DNA from: Polluticaenibacter yanchengensis
GTDB taxonomy: Bacteria; Bacteroidota; Bacteroidia; Chitinophagales; Chitinophagaceae
Direction of reading: 5' to 3'
Assembly (NCBI GenBank): GCA_027854065.1
Contig: JAQGEF010000008.1
Span: 124,001-188,000 of the forward strand
Length of the DNA stretch: 64,000 nucleotides
Numbering within the stretch: the first letter of the stretch is position 1; every line of letters starts with the position of its first letter. Both the position numbers and the translations under genes were made by a program. Below the pieces are notes generated by a model, which saw nothing but the letters and a program-made list of their open reading frames with translations, had not been told where the DNA came from and searched no databases. Shown here one piece after another: positions 1-9,369 of this stretch.

Positions 1-2
1 AA

Positions 3-167
3 GCGAAATATAATAGCCAGACTACACCTTATTATGCCGCTGCCAGGTTATGGGTGGATGAAATTATTGATCCGGCCGATACGCGCAAGAGGATTGCTAA
101 TGCTATTGAAGCCGCAAATCATAATCCTAATATTGCGGATTTTAAAACGGGTGTGTTCCAGGTGTAA
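3..167 (+). CDS. Acyl-CoA carboxylase carboxyltransferase (beta) subunit, C-terminal end, 5' truncated by the window
   Basis: The reading frame is open from the window edge and ends with TAA at 165-167, giving 54 visible residues. The segment PYYAAARLWVDEIIDPADTRK matches the conserved C-terminal end of biotin-dependent acyl-CoA carboxyltransferase beta subunits (methylcrotonyl-CoA or propionyl-CoA type), which transfer the carboxyl group from carboxybiotin to an acyl-CoA in the cytoplasm. The acyl-CoA dehydrogenase at 1624-2778 would fit the same branched-chain catabolism, but it is on the other strand and separated by two genes. Substrate cannot be decided from this tail. Confidence 0.8.
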   Translation, partial: AKYNSQTTPYYAAARLWVDEIIDPADTRKRIANAIEAANHNPNIADFKTGVFQV

Positions 168-229
168 GTATTCATTAACATTTAGTTTTAAAATTTGGTT
201 GTAAATTGGCCATTCAAAACCTCATTAGT

Positions 230-838
230 ATGAAAAAACTATTTTCATTTGTAATAGCAGCCGGTCTGAGCATCGCCGCATTTGCACAAACGGAAGCTAT
301 TAAAATTGGTACGGCTGTTCCGGCCGGTAATACGACACTTACGGATATTTCCGGTAAAGAAACGACACTGGCAAAGGAAACCAAGAAAAATGGTCTGCTG
401 GTAATGTTCAGTTGCAATACCTGTCCTTATGTGGTAGCTAATGAAGCACGTACTGTAGATATATTAACTTATGCCCAGTCTAAGAACATTGGCGTGGTAG
501 TGATAAACAGTAATGAAGCTCAACGCAGTGGCGCTGATAGCGAAGAGGCGATGAAAGCTTATGCTAAAAAGCTGAATTATAAGTGGGCATATACAGTAGA
601 TAAAAACAGTGCGGTGGCAGATGCGTTCGGCGCTACTAAAACACCTGAAGTTTTCTTATTCGATGGCAAGGGGTTACTGGCTTATCACGGTGCAATAGAT
701 GACAGTCCGAAAGAAGAGACTGAAGTGAAAGCTAAACATCTGCATAATGCTATTGATGAATTAACTGCAGGTAAAGATATTACTGTTAAAACTTCAAAAT
801 CTATCGGTTGCACTATTAAACGTGTGGCTGTAAAATAG
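230..838 (+). CDS. Secreted thioredoxin-like/redoxin family protein
   Basis: A 202-residue protein starting at ATG 230; a TTG at 206 in the same frame is less likely because ATG 230 opens directly onto a signal peptide (MKKLFSFVIAAGLSIAAFAQ). The mature part has a thioredoxin fold pattern with a CNTC redox motif at residues 62-65 preceded by a hydrophobic strand (LLVMFS), then a later TPEVFLFD segment carrying the cis-proline typical of redoxins. It resembles peroxiredoxin-like (PRX-like) exported proteins of Bacteroidota, probably acting on thiols or peroxides in the periplasm. The partner is unknown. It ends just before a strong hairpin shared with the converging gene. Confidence 0.8.
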   Translation: MKKLFSFVIAAGLSIAAFAQTEAIKIGTAVPAGNTTLTDISGKETTLAKETKKNGLLVMFSCNTCPYVVANEARTVDILTYAQSKNIGVVVINSNEAQRSGADSEEAMKAYAKKLNYKWAYTVDKNSAVADAFGATKTPEVFLFDGKGLLAYHGAIDDSPKEETEVKAKHLHNAIDELTAGKDITVKTSKSIGCTIKRVAVK

Positions 839-852
839 TTATCATTAATAAC

Positions 853-906
853 AAAAACCGGAAAGGATTGACGGATATTGCTTCTGTCAATCCTTTTCCG
901 GTTTTA
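853..906. terminator. Bidirectional intrinsic terminator
   Basis: A long inverted repeat, AAAACCGGAAAGGATTGAC at 854-872 against GTCAATCCTTTTCCGGTTTT at 886-905, with A- and T-rich ends on both sides. It lies between converging genes and can stop both; the minus-strand gene's stop codon is inside its right arm. Confidence 0.85.
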
Positions 907-1428
907 GCGTTTGATGATTACCTGGGTGCCAGGCTCTATAATATTGTATAATTCATTCAGGTCTGCATTGAACATGCTTACACAGCCTTCCGTCCAGTTC
1001 TGTAACTCGTCTACGGCCCTGTCATCATTTTTCCAGGTACCGTGTATGGCAATACCTCCCCCTATTCTTGCTTTCGCCGGTATTTTACCTTCTGTTTTTC
1101 TTTTGGAGAATTTTGCTTTGTCTGTCTCATTCGGATAATCCAGCATCAGCATCTTGTTCCATTTGGCATGTGGTTTTTTGTAGATGATTTTATAGATGCC
1201 TTCCGGCGTTTTCCTGTCTCCCTCCATCATTTTATCTCCCAGGTCGTCACTGCCAAACGTACATGGATATTCGTAAATCCAGTCGTCTTTATCGTATAGT
1301 GTCAGGGTATTGTTTGTTTTACTAATTACAATGTAGTACTTCGATGTTATAAAATCAGGTTTTTTAAAACTGCTGATGCCAATGAAAATAATTGCTAGCA
1401 AAGCTAGTATCCATTTTGTGTGTTTCAT
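904..1428 (-). CDS. L,D-transpeptidase (YkuD family)
   Basis: A 174-residue protein with an N-terminal membrane anchor or signal (residues 5-22) and a YkuD catalytic domain. The active-site signature is visible as IAIHGT (H129) followed by WTEGCVSM (C149 nucleophile). YkuD enzymes form 3-3 crosslinks in peptidoglycan or attach proteins to it, acting in the periplasm. The upstream segment GDRKTPEGIYKI is also typical (it pairs with 'GxxxTPxGxF' in the family). It is monocistronic and convergent with the redoxin gene, sharing a terminator. Family assignment is firm; whether it is a crosslinking or an amidase-like member cannot be told. Confidence 0.88.
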   Translation of the reverse strand: MKHTKWILALLAIIFIGISSFKKPDFITSKYYIVISKTNNTLTLYDKDDWIYEYPCTFGSDDLGDKMMEGDRKTPEGIYKIIYKKPHAKWNKMLMLDYPNETDKAKFSKRKTEGKIPAKARIGGGIAIHGTWKNDDRAVDELQNWTEGCVSMFNADLNELYNIIEPGTQVIIKR

Positions 1429-1563
1429 AGTTAGTGCTTCCTTCTAATTGCTTTATTAACGGAAATTCAGATGCTGTATTGTTTTAATTTTGGATAATTT
1501 CTTGTTAACAAAGTTTAAGCCAACCTGGAGTTTTTTTTGCTAAAGTTGTCAACAAATACACAA

Positions 1564-1593
1564 TAAAAAAAGCCGGCCAGGAACTGACCGACT
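1564..1593 (-). terminator. Intrinsic terminator after acyl-CoA dehydrogenase gene
   Basis: Read on the minus strand, AGTCGGTC pairs with GGCCGGCT through a 7-nt loop (two G-U pairs) and is followed by a T-run (A-run at 1564-1571 on the plus strand). Confidence 0.7.
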
Positions 1594-1623
1594 GTATTGT
1601 AAAATATAATATACCTAAAAACG

Positions 1624-2778
1624 TTATTTTAAAATACTTCTGCTGATTACAATTCTTTGTATCTCGCTGGTACCTTCATAAATCTGTGTAATTTTTGCAT
1701 CGCGCATCAGGCGTTCCACATGGAATTCTTTTACATAACCATAGCCGCCATGTATTTGTACGGCTTCGGTGGTGGTCCACATGGCGGTTTCGCTGGCGAA
1801 AACTTTAGCCATACTTCCGGATAGCGTATAGTCTAAGTGCTGGTCTTTCTCCCATGCGGCTTTTAAGCAGAATAGGCGTGCAGCTTCAATTTTAGTGGCC
1901 ATGTCTGCCAGTTTGAACTGGATGATCTGGTGGTTCATAATTGGTTGCCCGAATGCTTTACGTTCTTTACTGTACGCTAGTGCCAGTTCGTATGCGCCGC
2001 TGGCAATACCCAGGGCCTGGCTGGCAATGCCGATCCTGCCACCTTCAAGGGTTTTCATGGCAAATTTAAATCCGAACCCGTCTGCACCAATACGATTCTC
2101 TTTTGGTACGATTACATCCTGGAATGAGATGCTGTGTGTATCACTGCCACGGATTCCCAGTTTATTTTCTTTAGCGCCGACTGTTACGCCAGGCCAGTTT
2201 TTTTCTACTATAAAAGCGTTGATGCCTTTGTGGCCTTTTGCCGGGTCTGTTTGTGCTATTACCAAATATACGCTGGCAGAATTACCGTTGGTGATCCAGT
2301 TTTTAATGCCATTCAATACATAATGGTCTCCTTTATCTTCCGCAGTAGTACGCTGGCTGGTTGCATCGCTACCGGCTTCCGGCTCGCTTAATAAGAATGC
2401 GCCAATGTATAGTTCTCCATCTTTTATACCTTGTGCCAGTGGTGTCAGGTATTTTTGTTTTTGCTCTTCGCTGCCGTATTCCTGTAAGCCATAGCATACA
2501 AGACTGTTATTTACACTTACACATACACTTACACTGGCATCTATTTTACTGATTTCTTCCATTGCCAGTACATAACTAATGGTATCCATGCCGCTTCCGC
2601 CGTATTCCGGCTTTACCATCATGCCCATAAATCCCAGTTCGGCTAATTTATATATCTGTTCTTTAGGAAAACGTTGCAATTCGTCGCGCTCTATTACACC
2701 TGGCAAACATTCCTGGCGTGCAAAATCTCTGGCTGCCTGTTTTACAGCTAGCTGTTCTTCTGTAAATTCAAAATTCAT
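1624..2778 (-). CDS. Acyl-CoA dehydrogenase, short-chain type
   Basis: A 384-residue flavoprotein, full length for the family. It has the N-terminal helical domain, the FAD/substrate signature (FLLSEPEAGSD near residue 130) and the C-terminal IYEGTSEIQR, whose Glu is residue 368, the position of the catalytic base in short-chain acyl-CoA dehydrogenases. It removes two hydrogens from an acyl-CoA and passes electrons to ETF, in beta-oxidation or branched-chain amino acid breakdown. It is monocistronic with its own terminator. A repeat-family copy (2935-3060) lies upstream. Chain-length preference is inferred from overall similarity only. Confidence 0.93.
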   Translation of the reverse strand: MNFEFTEEQLAVKQAARDFARQECLPGVIERDELQRFPKEQIYKLAELGFMGMMVKPEYGGSGMDTISYVLAMEEISKIDASVSVCVSVNNSLVCYGLQEYGSEEQKQKYLTPLAQGIKDGELYIGAFLLSEPEAGSDATSQRTTAEDKGDHYVLNGIKNWITNGNSASVYLVIAQTDPAKGHKGINAFIVEKNWPGVTVGAKENKLGIRGSDTHSISFQDVIVPKENRIGADGFGFKFAMKTLEGGRIGIASQALGIASGAYELALAYSKERKAFGQPIMNHQIIQFKLADMATKIEAARLFCLKAAWEKDQHLDYTLSGSMAKVFASETAMWTTTEAVQIHGGYGYVKEFHVERLMRDAKITQIYEGTSEIQRIVISRSILK

Positions 2779-2934
2779 AATAGCAAGTAATTATAATAGT
2801 GAAAATAATTTTTAAAATGAATCTTTACAAAATAGCATTGAGATTTTTTTAAAAAATAATTTAAGTTCAATAATTTGGAATGTTAGTTAGATAAACAATT
2901 GACAAATTCAGTTTATTTTTCATGAATTTTATCA

Positions 2935-3060
2935 GGGGCTATCTACTTTGTATCTCTATGCTGCATCAGTGCGGCGTGCTTTTGGCTCCGCTACGCTCGG
3001 TACTCCTGCGTCGTACTGGCGCTGAGGCGCCACCAACGCATGCCGGAGCCTTTCGGCAGA
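2935..3060 (+). repeat. GC-rich intergenic repeat, copy A
   Basis: Starts GGGGCTATCT and ends near CGCATGCCGGAGCC; the core contains GGCTCCGCTACGCTCGGTAC. It fills most of the 316-bp gap 2779-3094. The flanks carry a 12-bp inverted repeat, CAATTGACAAAT (2896-2907) and ATTTGTCAATTG (3070-3081), not seen around other copies. No credible gene lies in the gap. Confidence 0.8.
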
Positions 3061-3094
3061 GGGTATTCTATTTGTCAATTGAAGTACCGTTGTT

Positions 3095-4015
3095 TTATCC
3101 TTCAAGTTTTCTGATACAGCTTTCTCTTATTTTCCAGAGTTCATCAAAACTGAGGTGGATGTTGTTTTCCTGCTGCCATTTTCTTAAAAAGTTTTTATGG
3201 TACTCTATTTTGTAAGTATTGACTTGTACCGGTCCTATCTCAATTTCTTCAATAATGTGATTGCATAAATTCTCAATGTCGGAATTCCTGTTGGTAATAT
3301 CTACCCGCCTGTTATTGAGTAGCAGGTAGCAATGTGCTTCCGGCATGTATTCTAAACCGTGTTCTAAAAGAGTATCCCCGATTTTAGGTGTATTCAAATG
3401 GTCCATCCTGTAAATGCCTAAAATTAATTGTACATTTTTTATGCTATTCAGGTCTGCCATCCTTTTCAAAAAAGCATGTTTGGAGCTGCAGGTGCCTTTA
3501 TTTTCCTTAATAACAAGTGATAAATCTTCCCTGTTTAAGTTTCGTCCGTAAGGAAGGTTCCTGGTGAAGTCAATTAATGCGCCCCATGTTTGAATATCCC
3601 TTTCTTTCACTAATATGGTGAGCGGATCATTTGCATCCAGGGGCATTTCTTTTAGCGAAAAAATGACTTTAAAGCCATCTGGGTCAGAGATCTGGATACC
3701 ATTTGTTCTCCAGTACGGATTCTTCGGAAATTCTGTAGTTATGTTTTGTTGTTTTATTATTTGTTTAATTCTGGCGAGTTCTATTTCAGCGTTCACATAA
3801 AATACAAGGATGTCGTCCTCATCAGCTTGGTGTTGTGGCTGGTCTGTTGATGTTGTAAATTCTAAATGCCAGTCGCTGTCTTTCTGGCCGAGGAATAGCC
3901 CGTCGTAACTGTCATGATTTTTGAAGCCACCCAGGTTTTCCAGGCCAACTATTGTTTTATAAAATTGCTCTATTACTTTTAAGTCTGTTGTATGTCTTGC
4001 AACTCTGAATGTCAT
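3095..4015 (-). CDS. VOC (glyoxalase-like) domain fused to a transglutaminase-like domain
   Basis: A 306-residue protein with no signal peptide. Residues 1-122 look like a vicinal-oxygen-chelate (glyoxalase/bleomycin resistance) domain: it starts TFRVARHTTDL, has DWHLEF (H50, E52) and ends in ISDPDGFKVIFS. Residues 130-306 are different: GTCSSKHAFL (C176), EAHCYLLL (H228) and RRVDIT (D239) occur in the order and spacing of a transglutaminase-like Cys-His-Asp triad. The VOC part follows from recognisable motifs; the papain-like triad is my inference. Function unknown: binding or modification of a small molecule coupled to a hydrolase or transferase is possible. The next gene in the same direction upstream is DUF4287 (gap 49 bp). 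Confidence 0.72.
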   Translation of the reverse strand: MTFRVARHTTDLKVIEQFYKTIVGLENLGGFKNHDSYDGLFLGQKDSDWHLEFTTSTDQPQHQADEDDILVFYVNAEIELARIKQIIKQQNITTEFPKNPYWRTNGIQISDPDGFKVIFSLKEMPLDANDPLTILVKERDIQTWGALIDFTRNLPYGRNLNREDLSLVIKENKGTCSSKHAFLKRMADLNSIKNVQLILGIYRMDHLNTPKIGDTLLEHGLEYMPEAHCYLLLNNRRVDITNRNSDIENLCNHIIEEIEIGPVQVNTYKIEYHKNFLRKWQQENNIHLSFDELWKIRESCIRKLEG

Positions 4016-4064
4016 GGAGTTTTATTTTTAGCAGGTGTGTATTTTTCTTTTTCCGGGGTAAGCT

Positions 4065-4283
4065 TTATTCTGTTTTTCCTTTACATGCAGCATAGATCGC
4101 CATTGCATGCCCATGACCAAGGTCAAATGTCTCTTTCAGCCAGTTGGTTATTTCTGTTGCTTTCACTGTTTTAGGAATTTCTCCATTTTGAATGAATCCT
4201 TTTTCTTCTGCCAGTTTTTTGAAATCTTCCGGTGTTTTACCGGTTTTCTTTTTTATGTTATCTATGTATGCCTGGAATGACAT
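4065..4283 (-). CDS. DUF4287 domain protein
   Basis: A 72-residue protein matching the DUF4287 pattern: MSFQAYIDNIKKKTGKTPEDF at the start and LGHGHAMAIYAACKG at the end. The family is widespread, small and soluble; no biochemical role is established that I know of. Its length equals the domain. It lies 49 bp upstream of the VOC fusion gene on the same strand and may be co-transcribed with it. Confidence 0.88.
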   Translation of the reverse strand: MSFQAYIDNIKKKTGKTPEDFKKLAEEKGFIQNGEIPKTVKATEITNWLKETFDLGHGHAMAIYAACKGKTE

Positions 4284-4442
4284 TTTTTTGGTTTTTTGGT
4301 GGTTAAAGATGTATCAGACCATTTAAAAAATAATGAGAATGATTAAATGAAAGAGAATGAATCAGCCGTTGTTCTTTAAAGATCGGGAATGTTTACCCTC
4401 TGAAAGGCCATGCTAATACCATTCGTTACTTTGTGACAGATC

Positions 4443-5240
4443 CTATTTGTTTAATGTTCTTAATGCTTTCTTTACAATGTACCTGGTGGCGGGTGTGTTG
4501 CTTTCAACCTCCCATTTGCGGCAAAGCTCCTGCACAAATTCGGGTTGTGATTTGCTGGCATCGTTCAGCCAGTTGCCAACACTGTCCTGTACATATTTCG
4601 CACTATCGGATCTCAGTGGTTCTAAAATCGGCAGAGATAACCCGGGGTTTCTTTTCAGGGGCTCAATATGCTCGCACCAGACGCCTCTGGGGCGGGTGGA
4701 CTCAGTCGTAAATCTCCGGATGTTTTCATCGTGATTGCTTGTCCACGAAGTAAGAATGCGGATACTCTCAGGAAGATTAGCTGCTATCTTTTGCCTTACA
4801 GCCATCCAGGCAATTTCCCTTACACCGAAATGTTTATCAGCTGCAAACGGCTGGATCTGCTGAAGGGAATCAGCGATGTTTAAGTGCTCATTTTTTCCTA
4901 TCGTATAGGTTGCCCAGCAACGGACGAGGTCTGCATTATGGTTTGACATTATTGCAAGAAATGAGCGGTCATTATTTTCTGTTGCCAGTTGGAAAAGGGT
5001 CGTGCCAATGGCTTCATTGATGGTATTGACCGTTTGTTTTTTTAACTGGTCTATTTTTGCTAAAATGGTTTCCAGGTAAGCTGTTCTGTCATTATTTTTC
5101 AATAAATTTTCGAGTAAAAGTTTCTGATCTACTGCGAGCCATTCTACGAGGTTTACTGTTTCAATCTGGCCTGCATTTAATTGTTGTAAAATTTCAGCAG
5201 GAATTTCTTTTGTGCTTCTAGCGCCTTTTCTTTTTATCAT
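4443..5240 (-). CDS. DNA alkylation repair (AlkD-like) HEAT-repeat protein
   Basis: A 265-residue all-helical protein with HEAT-like repeats. The segment VREIAWMAVRQ, then DENIRRFTTESTRPRGVWCEHI near residues 170-195, is the conserved block of the DNA alkylation repair family. AlkD removes 3- and 7-alkylpurines without base flipping; members like this one are larger than AlkD and less studied, so glycosylase activity is inferred from family only. No operon partner is obvious: a 147-bp gap separates it from the DUF2004 gene, which lies upstream on the same strand. Confidence 0.8.
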   Translation of the reverse strand: MIKRKGARSTKEIPAEILQQLNAGQIETVNLVEWLAVDQKLLLENLLKNNDRTAYLETILAKIDQLKKQTVNTINEAIGTTLFQLATENNDRSFLAIMSNHNADLVRCWATYTIGKNEHLNIADSLQQIQPFAADKHFGVREIAWMAVRQKIAANLPESIRILTSWTSNHDENIRRFTTESTRPRGVWCEHIEPLKRNPGLSLPILEPLRSDSAKYVQDSVGNWLNDASKSQPEFVQELCRKWEVESNTPATRYIVKKALRTLNK

Positions 5241-5387
5241 TTGCCTGTGCTTTATATTGTTTTTACCGTATTAAAGATACTGCCCATACCAATTTTTGTA
5301 AACTTTCTGCATTTAAAATATAACCGGTGCATGGTTGTAACCAACAGCCATTCAGAAATTCCTTATGGTCCGTTTATCTTTTAGTTG

Positions 5388-5893
5388 TCAGCTTTCCCAT
5401 GTCAAATGGTCTAAATTTCCCTTCCTGTCCGTTATTACCACAATCAGCTGATCTGTAAGGTCCTTATCTACTGTATAATCGAAAACGGCAAAATAAGAAG
5501 TGTCGTATTTTCCATCCGGATAAATCCCGACTCTTGTTAAATGCAGTTTTGTTAAAAACTGTTCTTCAATATCTGCTTCACCGGCAGAAATGTCGATTTG
5601 TTCTAAAAAATCTTCTGCTAATTCTTCTATGTGAAATGTTACATATTCCTTTACAGTTTCCCCATTTTCGTCATCAAAATCACTTTTAATATAGCTTTGA
5701 TTTTGTTTGTCGAAGTGGTGAATATTGTCAATGAAATCCTTTATGGCGTCTAAAGTTTCAGTGTCAATCGTTTTTTCTCAAAATTCAGATCAATTTGTAT
5801 CTCATTTCCGTTGAACTCAATATCTGCATCATAATATTCTTCTAAATTGTCTGTTTGTAATTTGCCAAAATGTGGTAAGAAATATTCTGCCAT
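5388..5893 (-). pseudogene. DUF2004-type gene broken by a frameshift
   Basis: From ATG at 5893 the minus strand encodes MAEYFLPHFGKLQTDNLEEYYD and runs 47 codons to a stop. Adding one base to the six-A run (T-run 5771-5776 on the plus strand) restores a continuous frame (..NFEKKTIDTETLDAIKDF..) that reads on to TGA at 5388-5390, giving about 168 residues. The start pattern and acidic character fit the DUF2004 family of unknown function. Both halves look protein-coding and undecayed, so a homopolymer sequencing error or a very recent mutation is more likely than an old pseudogene. It begins 18 bp after the end of the AsmA-like gene, in the same direction. Confidence 0.75.
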
Positions 5894-5911
5894 GTTTATT
5901 AATTTTCAATT

Positions 5912-8900
5912 TTAGAATTTAAGTTTATCCAGGATAAATTTTCGTTTCTTAATAATGGTTTGATCAGCTTTCTCCAGGTCTTTTGCTTTGTCTGAAAAGT
6001 AAAATTTATATTTTGCTTTGGACAGGCTTATTTTGTAAGTTGGCATTGTGCCTTTGATATCTACACCGGTCTTAAAAGGAATTTGTGATTTAAGCACAGA
6101 TATGTGGTAATTATAAGACATGTCGAGGTTTTGTGTACCGCCAACAGCCAGGCGATATCGGTCTATTTCCACCAGTGCGGGCAGTACTTCCAGTGTGTTG
6201 TCATTGATGATGAGTTCCACATTAAGGCTGTCTATTTTAGTATTTTCCTTGTTTTTAAACATGAATGTTTTTGCCAGTTCACGAAACGCCTCACTTTGCC
6301 CCACGGTAATATTATTGGCTTCCAGTAAGGCTACGCTTTTTACAGACTTGATGTCCGGCTGAAGCCCCTCATTTAAAACGGCAACCCCCTTTATGCCAAA
6401 ATTAGCTTTGCCTTCTAAGGTTTTGGCTACAGGAAATAAGGTGTCAAGAGAAGGCGCCAGATCTTTTATTTGTTTCATTTCCAGGTCATGTATGGTCAGG
6501 GCATATTTTACATGGGCTGTTTTACTGTTGCTGGCAAAGTATTCGAGTTGTGTTTCCACCAGTGCCTGCTGGTATTTAAAACTGGCATTAGGTAATAGCA
6601 GTTTTCTGTCCACCACCCTGGCAGTGCCATTAATATCATCCAGGTTTAATTCCCCAAACAATAAACGTTTTACATGGAGGTCGAATGAAATATTGATATT
6701 TTCAGGTAACTGGAAAACCGTTTTTTCAGTACCGGCAATATAGCTTGCCGAATCATTCTTAATGTCGGGCATATTATCGAGCTGGCTGATAGATTCAATA
6801 AGGGCCTCACCTTTGTGCATAGCGCTCATTATCTCGTTGGCATCAATATAATCTGAGTGTACAGATAATTGTGCTTTTAAGGGGACCCTATCGCCGGCAG
6901 GCATGTATAGGTTGCTGATGGCGCCGTTTACTTTTATAATGGAGTGGCCGGCGGTTATAGTGCTGTTGTTTAGTTTTACAGAGTGATTGTCTACACCTAC
7001 AGTAGATTCTGAAATGGACAATGGCATGCCTAACTCCGGTAAATAGGCGATTAACTTACCAAATGAAACAGTGCCGTTTGGCCACCAGTCGCGAATCGTA
7101 TCTTTTTTAAAAGTAAGGTCATAACTGCCATTTTTAATAGCAAAAAAGTCTTTGTTTTTTTTCAGTCCGGCATGTTGTATCTGAAAGGAGGTAATGAACA
7201 TGGGTAAGGATTCCTGTAACCTGCGGACCATTGTGGCTTTGAGCGTGGCATTTCTTAAGCTGGCCCTTACACTGTCGCCCGACTGATATCTTAACCTGGT
7301 TAATGCTACGGTGCCTTTGGTAACGCCGCCTTTTTCTTCTTTCATGCGCCGGAACATTTTTACAGAAAAGTTTTTAACCTGTAAATAATGGTCCTGGTTA
7401 TTGTAGTGGTCATCTTTTGGGGCATTGGCCAATTTGTGCTTGGTAATACTGGCACTGTCAATATTTAAAGAGCCGCGTATGGATGCAATGGCAAAATCTT
7501 TATTGGGAAATAAACCTGCATCCACTGTTATATGGGTTACCTTACCTGTGAGGCTATCCTGAGATCGGTAATGAAGGTCGTAAATATGTAACCCAGCTGT
7601 TATAGGAAACCTGCCGGTATCACTTGCCATTTTGCTAAAGCTAAGATTAAGGCTTTTGAAGGTAATTTTCTGCTCATTTTTATAATTGAAATCAAAACCC
7701 GTTGCGTTGAGTTTGCCGGTAATGTTTTGTGCTTTATTTCTTTGAACTGTGAGTAAGGCGTTATTGGCTTTACATGTGAAGCTGTCTTTAAGCATGCGGA
7801 TGTCTAAGGCATTCATTTCTATATTGCCATCTGCGGCGATGCTTTTATAGTCAATGCCTTTTTTCAAATCGTAGTGGACTATGCCGGAGAGGTTTGCCTT
7901 TGCGCTGCCATTGAGCAGGATATCTTTTGATACCGGAAATACTTTCTTTATGGTAGAAAAATTGATATCAGCCCCTAATTTGGCATCAATAACCGGATCT
8001 TCAAAAATCCGGGTAACGGTACCATTGGCTTTTAACTGTAAGCCGGTCCCCTGAAGGTCTAACTGGTTAATGATGACACGGGATTTTTCTGCACTGCTTA
8101 GATCTATGATACTTTCAATATCAGCGTCCAGCAGGTCAATTTTTCCCGGGAAATTTTGATAACTCAGTGTCCCTTTTTTTATTTGTAAATGGCTGGTGGT
8201 AACTGGCAACGACTTTTTCCCGTACCTGCCGGTTGTCTTTACTTTTAAATATGCCAGTCCGCTAACATTGGCGCCTTCTACCGGCAGGTATTTTTTTGGT
8301 ATATATGCCCAAAGGTCTTTTAAGGATTCTACTTTCAGCTCACTCTCTAAATCAACAATCAGTTGTTTGTTAGCAGAATCGCCCCTTAATTCCCCACTTA
8401 AAGCAAAGTCAATATTATTCAGTTTTAAATCTGTCTGAACAATCTTCAACTGCCTGTTTTTCTTATCCAGGTGCATGGTTGCGGATGTCACCGTATTCAA
8501 ATGCCGGAATATAGGCTGGTTTTCAAACAGGAAGGAGATGTCTCGTCCTTTGGAATCCAGTTTCAGCGAAATGTTTTCACTATTATACCTGGCACTTAAT
8601 TTTAAATCTGTAGAAGGAATATCCAGGTATAAATGGCTGCCTTCATCGTTGTATTTTAAGGCAGCGTTCTCTATGATCAATTCCTTTAGCTTAAACTCTT
8701 TTATAGTAAATGATTCCCCGGAAGCGGTATCAGGTTGGGAAGGTTTAAGTATGTCCCAATTGGATTTACCGGTACTGTCCAGAATAAATGCCACTGAGGG
8801 GTTTATTATTTTTACTTTTCTTAATGCAATATTCTTTTTAAACATTAATTGGTTGATGTTAATAACGGCACTTATTTCCTTAAAGGTAGCCGCTGTATCC

Positions 8901-9151
8901 CGGTTATTTTTGTTGACAAGCGAACCATTGGATATTTCAGCTTTCAGGTATGGAAAGGATGAGAAAAATGTGAGTTCCATTTTTTCAAATGAAACGTTGG
9001 CATCTATGTTCTCATTGATCAATTTTGTAATTACAGGCGTTATTTTATCTGGTGTGAACACGAAGTTCAGTAAGATGCCCATCATTAACAGAAACAAAAT
9101 AAAAACTGATAAAAGAAAATATAATGCCCTCTTAAGTATTTTTCGTATCAT
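5912..9151 (-). CDS. AsmA-like family protein
   Basis: A 1079-residue protein with one N-terminal membrane helix (about residues 9-30, ALYFLLSVFILFLLMMGILL) followed by a long region of repeating beta-strands. The N-terminal block (ITKLINENIDANVSFEKMELTFFSSFPYLKAEISNGSL) is the AsmA domain, and the C-terminal ~300 residues (LNVELIINDNTLEVLPALVEIDRYRLAVGGTQNLD) match AsmA-like C-terminal domains. AsmA/TamB/YhdP-type proteins are thought to form beta-groove bridges moving phospholipids between inner and outer membranes; that role is inferred here. Family size is typical for Bacteroidota. It is followed closely by the DUF2004 gene. Confidence 0.85.
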   Translation of the reverse strand: MIRKILKRALYFLLSVFILFLLMMGILLNFVFTPDKITPVITKLINENIDANVSFEKMELTFFSSFPYLKAEISNGSLVNKNNRDTAATFKEISAVININQLMFKKNIALRKVKIINPSVAFILDSTGKSNWDILKPSQPDTASGESFTIKEFKLKELIIENAALKYNDEGSHLYLDIPSTDLKLSARYNSENISLKLDSKGRDISFLFENQPIFRHLNTVTSATMHLDKKNRQLKIVQTDLKLNNIDFALSGELRGDSANKQLIVDLESELKVESLKDLWAYIPKKYLPVEGANVSGLAYLKVKTTGRYGKKSLPVTTSHLQIKKGTLSYQNFPGKIDLLDADIESIIDLSSAEKSRVIINQLDLQGTGLQLKANGTVTRIFEDPVIDAKLGADINFSTIKKVFPVSKDILLNGSAKANLSGIVHYDLKKGIDYKSIAADGNIEMNALDIRMLKDSFTCKANNALLTVQRNKAQNITGKLNATGFDFNYKNEQKITFKSLNLSFSKMASDTGRFPITAGLHIYDLHYRSQDSLTGKVTHITVDAGLFPNKDFAIASIRGSLNIDSASITKHKLANAPKDDHYNNQDHYLQVKNFSVKMFRRMKEEKGGVTKGTVALTRLRYQSGDSVRASLRNATLKATMVRRLQESLPMFITSFQIQHAGLKKNKDFFAIKNGSYDLTFKKDTIRDWWPNGTVSFGKLIAYLPELGMPLSISESTVGVDNHSVKLNNSTITAGHSIIKVNGAISNLYMPAGDRVPLKAQLSVHSDYIDANEIMSAMHKGEALIESISQLDNMPDIKNDSASYIAGTEKTVFQLPENINISFDLHVKRLLFGELNLDDINGTARVVDRKLLLPNASFKYQQALVETQLEYFASNSKTAHVKYALTIHDLEMKQIKDLAPSLDTLFPVAKTLEGKANFGIKGVAVLNEGLQPDIKSVKSVALLEANNITVGQSEAFRELAKTFMFKNKENTKIDSLNVELIINDNTLEVLPALVEIDRYRLAVGGTQNLDMSYNYHISVLKSQIPFKTGVDIKGTMPTYKISLSKAKYKFYFSDKAKDLEKADQTIIKKRKFILDKLKF

Positions 9152-9369
9152 ATATTTTCAATTGATTTATATTTTTTCCGCATTTCTAAAATGCCGGGAG
9201 ATTAATATTATAATCCGGAAAAGAAAAGGTTTACAGGTTTATATGTACGAAGATAAGTAAGCAGGGTTAATTTTATGGCATTTATGAACAGAAGTACACT
9301 GGCTGAACTGTTAAAATTTATCGGTCAGTTTTCAGTTCTTATCCTAATTTTACAGTTGATTTATGATGT

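Noticed and set aside
2922..3215. 97-residue plus-strand open frame
   Set aside because: Covers repeat copy A and the antisense of the VOC fusion gene; Arg/Leu-rich sequence dictated by the repeat.
8475..9260. 261-residue plus-strand frame
   Set aside because: Antisense to the well-supported AsmA-like gene; no recognisable domain.
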